Part shown: piece by piece, positions 27,001 to 40,100 of the stretch
How positions within the stretch are numbered: the first letter of the stretch is position 1
Layout: every line of letters starts with the position of its first letter
Assembly: GCA_004794785.1 (NCBI GenBank)
Contig: SJOL01009866.1
Location: 461,224-525,223 of the forward strand
From: Opisthorchis felineus
Taxonomy: Eukaryota > Platyhelminthes > Trematoda > Opisthorchiida > Opisthorchiidae
Reading direction: 5' to 3'
DNA length: 64,000 nucleotides
Position numbers and translations under genes: made by a program
Notes under the pieces: model-generated
What the model was told of the DNA's origin: nothing
Databases searched by the model: none
The model's input: only the letters and a program-made list of their open reading frames with translations

Positions 27001-30000
27001 ATGTATGTTGTCTCCGAAACACACATACAAGACCCCAGTTCAGTCGTGCACCTAAAGCCGCTTAGGGCGAGCTCAGATGTCCCATATTTCACTCTTCGGG
27101 TATCCGGATCCTGACGCAATGGCTCGTGGTATCTACGGTGTGAGAGTTGCACTCAGCCCCAAGGCTAAGTGTCATACTGGACTGGATCCCAGTAAACAGT
27201 CGTCTTTGCGCTGTGCGGTTGTCTGGCTCAATTGAGATCAATGCAGGTCGATGCTGCAAACGGTGTTTATTTGTGGTATCAGCATACGCTCCAACAGACT
27301 GCAGTTCTGAGACTGAGAAGGACGAGTTTTATCAATATCTGTCACGACTGCTTCGGTTGGCAATAGGAACGGATATTGTAATCCTGGCGGATGATATGAA
27401 TGCCCAGGTTGGACGACCAAGCCTGGAAGAAGCACATTTAAGTGATAGACTTGGAGTCGATGATGGGCGTACGGATATTGGGGAGCAACTTCTTCAGTTG
27501 TGTGCCGATCATCGTCTGTGTGTGGCAAGTACGAACTTTCAACACAAACGTTCACACCGAGTCACTTGGAGGCCACCTACCACAAGACAGTCATGGACAC
27601 ATTTGGACCATGTGGCTATCAGTTACCGATGGAGAGCCTCAGTTGAGGACTGTCTTTCCTTCTAGCGTACACAACTTCACTACGACCATCGTGCGGGCCC
27701 GGTTACTAGTTCCTTTTCCGTCAGCATTACGTGTGTCAAAGGAGAGCAGCTCAACTTCGACAAGTTTCAGTAGCTGGAGAGGATCAAGCTGATCTGGGTA
27801 GCAAGCTACTAGAAACGCACAGTCATGCGGATGACGAAGATTGCTTGGAGACTGAATGGAAGCGTATTAAAGAGAGCCTGTTTGTCCAGGCCATGTGATA
27901 CGAATAAATGAACGATGGATATCATCGAGATCAGATCTTATTGCTGCCAGAAAGGCCATACCAGCAACTAGCGACTGTGATGGCGCACGCAGATCCCCAA
28001 GACGCAAGAATGACAGAGAACGCTGGCGGTCTGGCAGAAACGGTCCAATCGCGCAGTCAGTGGCGATCATGTATCAAAGCCATCACCTTCAATGCGTAGC
28101 TACCCAATTTCTGAACTAACTGAACATGCCATCACTTCCAAGGTTTGGCCTTATCTCCCACATCTCCCACTTTCCAGTGTTCGAAACTGTAGTAGCTGAC
28201 AAACTGATTGGTTGGTTGTTTCTAAAGGTGCTTCTGAAGTGCTTTGAAGGCGGACCGAAGTACGTAGTCTCTACATAATGTTCTTGCGTATAAGTGCATG
28301 GGGTGCTGTGTAAATGGCATTTAAGGAGGCAACTAATCCTAACTGAATGAAACGGGTAAGATATGTCATCAACGATTGTCTTAAGATTTGTTACCCAACA
28401 AGGGACAAATCGCATCACATCTCCAGAAGGAACATTAGTCATGTCGCCAGCGAAAGTTGGGACACCATTCGAAGTACAAACTTCCAAGGGATAAACAGTA
28501 AACAACGGATGTATACTACCCCATTCGGTAGAACAATAACACAAGAAGATGCGAGACAGACAGAAATGAGTGTAAATGAATGGACACAAGTAACTATAAT
28601 GATTGCAGAAGTCGACTAGTGTGGAAAAGCCGATGGAATAAGAGTCAGAATAGGTCTCTATAAAGAGGAAACAGATTGGGGTGAAAGACGGTAAAACGTG
28701 CCGGACTGAGTTAACTCTACTATTCAAAACACAAATGTTGCAAAGTGAAGCTTTAAATGCACGGACAAAAATTATCCCGTTGTGTTTAGTCGCTTCTGAA
28801 TGATAGGTGAGAGAGCCGACAACCCAACCCAAGGTGAACCACATGAAACCCCCCCCCGTAGGTTGGGTGGAGGTAATTCCCTGAAGAAAAGAGCAAGCTA
28901 TCCAAAACTTGTGCGATATTATCCAAAGGCTGTAGTCAATGTCAGAGGTGAATTTATACCCCCCCCACTTCCTAAGCAGATGCAGAAGGCAAACGAAATG
29001 ATCCGGCTTGATAGGAAGCTGTTAGACAACTCATAGGACGCACGAGAGGTGAGACAGAGCCAGGTGGCTCGGATGAAGACAGGAGCAATCGCGAAGTTAA
29101 AAATTAAGAGCTGACGAAGCTGAAAAGTATGGGGAAGGTAGAAAAACGTCGAAATCACAACTAGAGAGAGTTAGGGCAATAGGTATGATTGGAAAACTAA
29201 AGAACGCAATTCAAGGCATCTATCAAAAAACACAGAAACCTCCGAATTTCGAAAGTATCGCACGGACGAAATGTATCACCGGATTAGGAAAAAAACTGTG
29301 TGAGGTAATAATACCACACCGTAAATAAGTATCAAGTTAGTTGATCAGCAAAAGATTGACATCGGAGTTTACACCGTGCGATCCGGAGAGGACTACCAAC
29401 GGCAATGACACTCTTGGAAGGGTTCCAACAAGGTTCTGTGAGGGCATTATGTTTCTGGTCCGAGAAACGGTTGACCTCAGTATACTCAACTCAAGACAGT
29501 TTCACTTACTGATACCCTAAAAGTTACGTGAGACCCCAACATGCTGAGAGGATTATAGCTACACATATCCAGATAGTTGTGCAAGTGGCCAGTCACCAGT
29601 GGACATTCAACAAATCTTATTTCGCTCCGTGTTGTGCTGGACATTCTGATCCTGAAAACGTAGCCGTGAACTCCAGTATGGTGGTCCTCCCAACCAAGTA
29701 ACGAATATCACTGCTTCGCGCTTTTGGATTGCGCATAGCAGCATTCTATATGGGGGTGTTGAAAACTACATGAACTATCATGACCACGTACATCTGGGGC
29801 CTAAAAAGTGTGAACAGTGAATGGAACAAATGCGCCGGCCATCTAATCGCCAAACCATACTGAGTTGCCCACATTGCTTACGGCCTTTAGCTGGAATTCC
29901 GATGATTGGAAATTGCGCTGTGCGACACAGCAACTACTGGAAAGCGTATTAGTAAAAGGGTCAACCAGTCAGCGACGCCAAACTGGTTCCAAAGTGGAGT

Positions 30001-31112
30001 AATATCGTGGTGGATGGAATCACACACGCAAAAAAGAAGTGTGTAACACTCGGGCCGACTAAATTTGCCTTCCTTTGATGCGAAAAGTCTATGACAGGAC
30101 AACCTTTAGTCGACTGTTGGACGAGAAAATCCCTTCCACCAAGGAGGCACTTCTGTATCCCCAAGAGCGTTTCTGCTTACACAGATCATTGATGTTCCAC
30201 TAGAAATTGGGGAATAAATTGAACAACGCAGTGGTATAATTAGATAATGCATTCATTCCGTCCGACAGGAAGAGGGGACTTTTCAGCTTCATTTATAGTC
30301 TTATAAATGTGACGGTTGCTCATCATGCAGACCGCAAGACAGGAAACACTTACCTCGGTTGGAGGAGCTGACCTGGGTGACGGATCGCCGTCCTGAGGAT
30401 GCGGACTTGATTTCTGAGAACAGGGAATGATATACACGTGCCTTAATTGTTGACCGAAACATCAAGTACTAAGAAGAAAGCCTATCATACGTTGTCCTCC
30501 ATCCCGGAGTACGAACCCCGCCCAATATACCCCAGCGTTTTGAGTTTTCAACCCAATTAGTATGCCTCGTTAGTTCAGTAGGAAAATGGTGAACCGCCCA
30601 CCATCCAAGAAGTTTCGAATCAGTGTGTGGATGGAGAATAATCTCAGTTCAGCATCTCTTGTATTATTGTCGCTGAAATGAAACGTGGCTTCAAGGATTT
30701 CATGACCCTAGTCGCAAGCAAACTCACTAGCAAATCACCAATGAAGAACTCCTGAACCTAATGAATTTATTGGTAGAAAGCAGCGCAAAGTGCCCAGTTG
30801 TTCCCGTCTAGGGAAACCTGTATAACATAAGTCATACAACACGATCCTGTGGTTTCACAACGTGCAACCCATTCGGAAGATGCACACACGTACACAAGAG
30901 CAAACAGTATTTGAGGCGTAGAAAGTGAAGTAATGCATACAGAGGTTCAGAAAATAACCCCCAAAACCATGAATAATTAGACGATCGTCAATTAGTTAAA
31001 ACACCCTCAGGTAGGTTTTAGACGAGTCCAGTGCTACTTTTGGCATCTTCTATGTTTACCCTTTTCGTTAACAGGGCACTGACAAAGTACTGAGAAAGTC
31101 AACTCACGCTAC

Positions 31113-31171
<59 letters not shown>

Positions 31172-34100
31172 CTGCTGTAAAAACCGTGCACACGTTGCAT
31201 AGCGGTTATAGCTGTCATAGGTTTGTTCGTCGATGATCTAACGAGAAAGGGATAAACGGCTATGTATTGGTGATAGCTGATATAAGTGGTGCACGAATCC
31301 AAGGGTGCCAGTCGACCTTTCATTGGGAAGATCGGGATGGAAGGCTATGCACTGGAGGCAACAGCTGGCATGCATGCGAGCCATTGGGCGCGCGACTGGC
31401 TCATGTCCGTGAATGTCTCCTACCATCGATATGTCCTGGCTTGGGGTCCCCATCTAGAGACTGCAATGACCAGCGCAGCTGAGTTGGCTGGTGATGGCTT
31501 TCATGCCTCGCTGGAAAGTGACTGCTTGACCATCCCTGGCTTGTTTCCACCACCTGTGTGATCGTGCGAAAAAGGATATCTGAGGAAGTCGGTCCACCGG
31601 CATACGGAGCACTTGACTAAGCCAGCGCAAAATATGGAGTGTGATCAGTTCATCTATCTTGGGCGAGGATTTTTTCCGAAAGGCATTCGATGTACTTTAG
31701 CGGCCAGTTTTTTTACCCACTTAACAATATGGAGCACATCGCAGCATTGTAAACTCCACCATTGACAGATAAGCTGGTGGCACGTCTGTGCCACAAGTAA
31801 TGCGGGGTTAAAAAAAGCTGGAGCTCGAGAGAGCTCAGTGATGAAGGCGCCAGCTTACGGACCAGAAGGTCCGTGGTTCGAACCTAACCTCAGCATCTCC
31901 ACTGCTCCTGTCTATGCTTGGGCAACCTGGCATTATCCCAGCCCTCGCACCTTCTTCCATTGACATGGCAGCTAGGTAGCGAAAGGGTGCTACAGCCGAA
32001 CTGTTATCTTATTTATTACCTGTCACAGTCGTTACTTCCCGTCAACTTAAACTAGGTGATAACCTGATTGCCTAAAAGGTCCCTGATTGTATAGGCTACA
32101 GTAGTGAAGCAAAATAATAATATCACATAAACATCTCTCATTCGGTCAATCACTATCATGAAAGCTACACGAGACAGTGTGTTGTTCGCTCGTCAAATTT
32201 TGGAAGCTTCACACGAAGGACATTCATTTGGAAATTGCACTTGGTTTAGCGGTAGACTCGTTTGTCCTATTCTTCAGTTGAATATGCTGCCTCATGTTTC
32301 AGTTGGCACGATATTCGAGATATCGAAGTATAATTCCCTGACATAACACACCATTTATAAGGCAGCTGAGAACTTCGGGGCTTTATACAAGCGCTAAAGG
32401 CTGAATTCATGGCCAATAGCAAAATAATCTTGATAGCCTTTCATAATCAGTTCGCCATGCCAGTATGCATGAGCCAGTTAACCAGCCTTCCAGCAGCAGC
32501 ACGTCTCCAGATTGCACTGTTTGCAATGTTCACATTTATGTTAGCCCTAGATGGGATATGATAATCAGAACGGCAGAAGCAATGTAAAAGAAACACATAC
32601 TCCATATCGGAGCGGATATCCAACTGATAGCGAAAACAATTCCACTAGCGAGGTGGTTGAATGTTACGCGGTCGCTCACAATGAAAGTTGTCCGGTGTGA
32701 AGAGGTACCGCTGCTGGTTTGCGAACCAAAAGTATGTCTAGTTAGATTTCTGGTACCCGAGGGCAATGCAGCTAAGCGAGAGTTGGGACGAGTTACTAAA
32801 CAAGGCGTTTCTTCGTACTGTGAACCAATCCGAAACCAGAAATGAACCTAGTAGAATGCAGCATGGATTGAAAGCTGATGATGGAATGAGGATGTCCATA
32901 GGAAAATGCGCAAACTCACCGCACTTTGCCGTTGTTTCCTCCTAGCGCGTTCGACTTTCTGTATGCTCTGTAAGTGCTGAGCAGAAAAAGGCAGAAAATT
33001 TACTTTAGGGATGGTATATAGATGAACAGAGATGAACAAATGCAGACGAATTCACGGACACAAACGAATGATGTCCTTCAAATAAACATCTGTTGGAGTT
33101 AATGATTTGGGGGGGGGGATGTCTTTCAGGTTATATTCTTGTTGGCGGTGAACTGCTCCAATATATTTTAATCAGCACACGGATGCCAGATGACCGGGAG
33201 TCAACGGTGAACGTTGGTGGCCTAGTAGGATCTACGGTTGGCTATTGATCTGTCCGCTGAGTTTGGCAGTTAGTTTTCGAATGTTTTGGCACCAAACGAG
33301 GAGACCCCACCAGTGAGCGATTGACGTGGGTGCACTGAGGATGTCTTCTTGACTGGTGATGAAACGCTTGGGCGCCAGACAGCTCGGTGGTCAAGGCACG
33401 AAATTACTTGTGCGGTTCTAACGCAACCTTGGCTTTTCTATTGATTGTATCTGGGATTGAGTAGAGTGGCACTATCTCAGTCCTCGTGCGCCCTTCGAGT
33501 TGCACGGCACCTGTACACCGAAAAGGTTTCACAGCTGCACGAGTATTGTTATTGGGACAGAAACTCTGTAACCTAATGGACAAGCTCTGTGAACACATCA
33601 ATGGTCATCAGACCAATGACCGGTACAGGTACCTATGCTACAATATTTCGACATCTGCAGAGTTTTTATGGGCATCCTGTAGGATTAGGGTCGAGTTCGA
33701 TTGCACATAGCGTTCCAAAACCTGTGACGATGTAACTTGTAGCTTGTAACTTGTTTGTAACTTGTTACATACATATGCTGGAAATCAGAACTCAACCGAG
33801 AGTAGGTGAAACACCCGTCGGCCTCTTCCCTCGTCACTGAGCCGAAAACCGTCCGGAGCATCTAGGCCTTGAACTAGCGGTATTTACCGGACTGAAGGAT
33901 TGTGTCTGCATACGATTGGCATTCAGTAGCACCATCTTACTCTGTCACTCATGCCTCTAAAACGCGATTAGGGCTTCGAACATGGTACACTAACGAGTCA
34001 ACTTGCAGTGAAAAACGGCCCATCACAAGCTTGACCTTCTAAATGTGAGCCACAGTTAAACCACAACGACCTCTTACATCATACGGTGCTAAGTACGAAA

Positions 34101-37100
34101 TACAATATGAAAGACGACCGAAAAGAGCGTGTATCCACCAATGGTGAATAACCAATCCTGTCTTAAAAGATACTAGACATTTTTAAAATCAAATACTGTC
34201 GCTTGAAAAGTTTTGCGGTCTATTTCTTTCCAAGACAGTACACTGTCGCATGGCTATAATGAAAAAGGGGGCCCGAAGGGAAGACAATTCCAAACACGTT
34301 ACTAAGTAGGATAGAACCGAAGCAGTAGAATTCAGTAGGATGTTAAGCCTCGCAGCGTAGAAAGACTGTATTGACGGTAGTTACCAAACAACTTCGACAG
34401 TCCTGGCTTCAAGGAAAGCCGCACGCCACACAACGCATGCAGTTGTGGGGGAGAGAGAGGCTAAATGAATTTAATGCCAAGCCTATGGTCCGTGTTGATT
34501 GTACGTACTTATGCGAGTGAAGTAAAAGTGCTATTTGCGTAGACCAAGCCTACTAGCCTCTCTTCGGAAAACAATGCAATACAGCAGCCCACTCTCTCAA
34601 AAAGAAGGAGTCTCGTGGGGGGACCCGACAAAACTTGTCACTTTTGGGAAGTCTAACAAGTTGCCCACCAAGTTGCCGTTCTTAAGTGACGACTGAATGG
34701 CCCTTTAATCGCTTGCTTAATTTTTAAAGTAATCCTTTTGTCCTGACGTCTAAGTGAAATTACCAAACAGTACGTAATAAAACTGGGATGCTAATCCAGG
34801 TCCAGAAGCCCTTTTTCCCGAAAGCCCGGCAACTGAAGAAAAGCTATTGTGGGGCCTTCTCTCCTGTCCGTTTAGCGATTGACCTAGTGTGAGCCTCTCG
34901 CCTTTTGTGTTGCAACAAGCCAGTTTCTGGCCTTCTTTTTCTTTCTCCCCCATGGGTTCGTTGGTGTTCACGACACCGCTGGATGCTCTTGTGTGTGATT
35001 CTCATTGTTGATTGTCTTTCCTGTGCACCGCTCCGTCGTGCTGTTTGGAAGATTGTTAGATTCGGATGAATCATATTAGAGGTCTGTTTTTTATTGTCGT
35101 TAGATAATCCATGCTATCGTAGTACCTCAAATTTGGAACTGATTTTGTCCTGATTGAACTGGGACAACCTGTCTACGCGTCACTTAGTACCGGTCGGGAT
35201 TCAGTAACAAAGGTGCGGCTCAAAAATCACCTGCTGTGTGCAGTGGCCTTAAGTCAGACTTCCATGTCATATTCCCTGTAGCTTCTAGTTGAGAGAGCCC
35301 CTTGCTACCGGGTGAACAGGACTTCTAATTCATTCTCCCCGGGAGGGATACTTCCTGAAATCCCTACCTTGCGTTACCTGGCAAGTCAAACGTTTCAGTC
35401 ACAGGCTCACGGTGAGATCCCTGAAATAAACCCATGTTAGCGATAAAAAAGACCAATATGTACCAAAAACTATCGTGGTTTGGACAAACATGGCTGAAAT
35501 TTCCACCCTACCCCCCTTTCCTCATCTTTCATTCCTATCTCATCACATTTCATTTCTACAAAAACTAGACAACCCACACACAGTGGTAGTTTCACTGTCC
35601 ACACTCTCGAACAGATTGATCAGTAGGCTGGCTGAATCTCTCGTTCATCATTCAGCTGGGTTCCAGGTGAGTCTCCCGCAAAACCAAATTGGTTTGCAAA
35701 TGAGTGTTTCGCTTGTTTCATTTTATTAGTATTGTCATTATTACGGGTATTCATCATGGGGATTACGACCATAAGGGTGTAATTGTTAACTCGAGTCACA
35801 GCAAGACCAACAAGGGTTTGACTGCAGTGAACAGATTAGAGTTGCGTGTAGCTGTTCACTTTTAGCGAAACATTCGGCGGCAGAATAATCCACCCTAAGC
35901 TTACCAGTGCAACTGAGGGATGTGCTTAGTGGTTACTGAGAAGTCGCGAACCCGGTGGAGAGGCCTAAGCCTTTTCCCTGGGGCCACTGGAGTCAACGCT
36001 AGGCGGTCAGTTACGTTAATCATATGATCGGTAGCAATAATCCAAAATACCAACAGAGGAACACTAGACTTCATTAACGATGAGCGTCGAAATGAAACGG
36101 TTTGAGTTCAAACAGCAGAAAATCTCACGTCTTTAATGATCATTACTGATGAACTGCGAGAAATTCACGAAACAAAGTATGGTTGCTATCATTCAGCTTC
36201 GAGTTAGCATCTGACAAGCAAGTGCAAGCACTAGGTTGGAGAGAAATTTGCACGTGACGAAACGAGATTGAATATGCATGATGACGCACGGTGCCCAGCT
36301 GGAAATCTGAAACACATTCATTGTCATCGTTCTGGGAAGGGATCAGATTCAATTATATTAGTGAGGTAGGTGTAATTGAAATGGACCAAGTTTTGAAAAA
36401 AAAACATCGGCTTTCGCACATGACACTTGCAGACACAGTAGTATCCCATCAGTAAAATAAAAACTGTTTTGCTTTCTGTTCACTTGGGCGTATCCATGAA
36501 TTGCAGAGGGCAGAAACAAATGATGTCAACAAGTCAAGAGCTATTCGACTAAAGATATAAATGTGTGTACACATTTCATGTGAACCTACCAACCATCGAA
36601 AAACTTTCATAACACAGGTTTGATAAGCATGGTGACAGCGGGCAAGCACAGTGTGCTGTGTCGAGCACCTAAGTTATTGGTATTAGTGTAAATCGAAATC
36701 GGGATGAGGATCGCAGCGGGATAAATCAACAGCCCGCTGACCAACTACGAATTATGACCCAATCCACAACTATGAGAAGCGCATGATGGAAGCTGCCAAC
36801 TACTTTAGCTCTAATAGGGTTTCTTTTCAATATCTCGATAAAATAAAATGGCAGATGCTCGTTAAGTGCCATACAAATTGAATAGCAAATGTGATATGGT
36901 ACTTGTCATAGTTCGGAAATAAATCTTATTAACGCATGGACCTGAGTGATAAAACGATTCACGGGTACGTTCCTCGGTATACTCAGAAAGCAATTAGGAA
37001 CAAATGAACTCAGCGCAACATGAAGAAATTCTTAGCAGTTTCAGATGCACTCCGGAGCGCAATGACAGCCGTCAGTACTATCATGATATAGTTCTTAGAA

Positions 37101-40100
37101 AGCTAGATTAAACAGCCAACATGTGGGAGAAGACAGACTGTAAAATCGCGTAATTGTGCCAAAAATGAAATCTGACGGCAATAAGTGGGAATTTGTAGTC
37201 ACCGAAACTGGGCTAAAATTTCTGCACAGTCTGTCCCTGTAGAATAATATGTTTTGGAAGGATAACCATGTCCATGAACAGAAGGCTGGGATAATGAACG
37301 GGCACTACAACGGTACGGATAAGTAGTAAAGAAGGCTATGGGAAAAGGGCTTTTAAGGGAGCTTGCATCGAGTAAAAAGCGGCCTCGCCTCTCGTGGTTT
37401 GTTTCCAAATATGCACACACAAAAATGAAAAGTTTGAAGGCGTTTGCCTATTGACCAGACATCCCCCACCTTTCCCAGAAAAGGTCATTGACTGTCTCGA
37501 GTTCCCTCATATCCTTGCATGCCGTAAATGCACCTAAAGCATACGAGAAGAGTTTTGCACTGTCTGGAAAATTTCAATTAAAAACAGCTCCTCTCTCCGA
37601 TAAAACGCGGTTGAACAAACGTACCTTAGAGATGACAGCTCGAAGTTTCTCGTAGTTGTTTTCATGGCTCATCAGAGCAACCATCGATTCAAATCTTCGT
37701 AAATGCTGTGGGTAGAGTCTTTGAGGGACGGGAAAATGAGGACAGAGACTGGTGACAGGTTGCTACCGGGCATGTAGAGGAAGGTGATCTATGACACCAA
37801 ACAGAAGAATCACAGAATTTCAATCGCTCGTCCAACCCAGAAAAAAATGTTTGAAAAAGTCTAAAGCAGTACTACTTGGGGGCGAGCCGCTCGAAATAAC
37901 GGAGCATTATATCGATTGGATGGATGTAGCACGAACCGGTTATGGACCAAAATAGGGCAATCTGATTGGCCAGAATATGTGACAATCAGAATGGAATATT
38001 TTTAGATCGGCGCTTCTTGCTCCAGCACGAAGATTCTCACTTGATTTTGCAGAAAATTCTTTTATTACTCCAAAAATACGGCTATATAAATCTTCCTTTG
38101 TTTCCATTAAAGTTTTCTCCAGCTACCGCACCCTGCAGTATACCATGAGTGGGCGGAACTGCAAGCCAAGGACCAACATTAGAGTTGTGGTCCACAAGAA
38201 ATACAACATATTCACGCAATAACCTCATCTGCACTCCAATTTGGTTTTGACGGGAAACTCCACTGAATCCCAGTCGAATTCCTCGTTTATGATATTCTTC
38301 AACAACCAAGAGCGTCTATCAATATTTGTACAATCGCTGACCACGTTTCGTGCGGTCGACTCCGTCGAACATTTACAAACATCATGACCATAGTGCTGCT
38401 TGCTAATAGCCTACTACCTGTGAATACATTCACTAACCTAGTAAGTGGTGTCATGCCAAGGAAACATACTTCGATATCTTGATGAACGGAACAGCCAAAA
38501 CAAGAGGCGGCCTCTGGACAATATAATCAGTTTGAAACTATCATAAACAACAAGCTCACACTGAAACCTTGATTTGCAAAGGAGCGTCCAACCTCATACT
38601 TACAAGTGATTTTGTGTTTCACCATAGATTGAAAGAAACCAAATAAGTTGTATACGATTAGAATCGAAGTTGCGAATAGACGCATATTACATGGACAGAC
38701 AGGTGACTACATCTCAGTGGTCACGAGCCTCATCCGAAGCAATGTTTGACACGGTATAACGTCCAGTGTAACGTCGTCAGTAGCACCACAGAAAATATTC
38801 TTGCAAAGGTTAGTCAAACTATAGTTAACCAGTGACAGCCAGTTAAAAATTTCTTGGGTGGATGACATTCAAGGATATACACATGTCTGTTCGTGCTCCT
38901 GGATGGAGCAACTATCAGGATGACTCAACGAAATACAAAACGTGATTAGAGAATTGAGTCCTATATCTTGCCGTTGGTTAGCATCTTAATGCAATCGGTG
39001 CGAAAAATCCGCGATGTTCATCCAACCAAAGCCAACTCGGCTGCAACGTTGTAAGCTTAAAGTTCGCCTAAAATGGTGAGCGGCCAAAAGCTGACCTGAA
39101 TTTGCCAACTTCCCTGTCTAGCTAGTATACTAGGACACGTCTACCGTCACGATCTTCCGAGTGACAGCTGTGTGTAGCATGTAACTTTGAAGCAAGTTTG
39201 AGTGTAGCAGCAAGAAAGGTTAAGTTGCGGCTGATGTACCCACTGGTGAGGATAAGGAGGAGCAAGATACGGACTAGACCGTGTTAGAAACTCACCGTCC
39301 CACCACGGTCCAGCATTGACGTAACCGATGAATCGCATTGGTTTGTAGTCCAGTTAGTACTGCCTGCATGGAATATAGGTTGTTCAGTCGTTGAAGTTCC
39401 TTGAAAGATAGTAAAAACGAGTTATTAGATCGGTTTCCGTGGGAGAGGATTTGTAAGCAAAGAACTGTTTGGGTAAGAGATATTTGTCCGCTGCAGAGGG
39501 GAGTTTATGTGAGCTAGTCCAGTCTTACTCCCGAGATCAATAGACTAATCCGACTGGAGCTAAGGACTTCATTTAGCAGTGGGTATGACCAAGCTTGAGG
39601 GTTTAGGAAGCAAGGCCAGGAAGACTGACTTTCCATCTCTTGCGCGTTCTAGAGACTTCTGGAGAATTTTAACTGTTTTGCAGAATGCACCGGCGCTTCC
39701 TATCAACGACAGGTGATCGGGGTGTATCAACTGTGGAAATGAATGGTTCCGACTTATCCTCCATCCACGGGGAGCACTATTACCTCGAACAGGCAAACGT
39801 TTGTCGCAGTGAGGAATGTACGATAGTAATTCTCGAAAGCTCGACAACAGGACATTTGCAGGATGGGAGAGTGGTTCGGTGAAACCGACAGGACTATTCG
39901 CTAAGCAGACGAAATCTAGCCGTGGATGCACCTATTCTTAGACAGTTATGTCCACGCAATAGTACTCTGAACTTTGTAATAAAGTCGTAGTACAGGAACG
40001 TAGAACAGCGTCATAATCATTTAGCTTTGTTAATCCGGTACAATACTCCGATTGAGGGATTTGGAAAATTCTCCGGATTAGATACGTCAAATCTACCTGG

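Noticed and set aside
28116..28844. Longest uninterrupted minus-strand frame outside the LINE (242 codons)
   Set aside because: Composition is Cys/His/Phe/Tyr-rich and erratic, no domain is recognisable, and it starts at the edge of an RTE copy. A frame this long can occur by chance in 64 kb.
36145..36185. CTGATGA...GAAA string resembling a hammerhead core
   Set aside because: The intervening bases cannot form stem II and no stem I or cleavage triplet follows.
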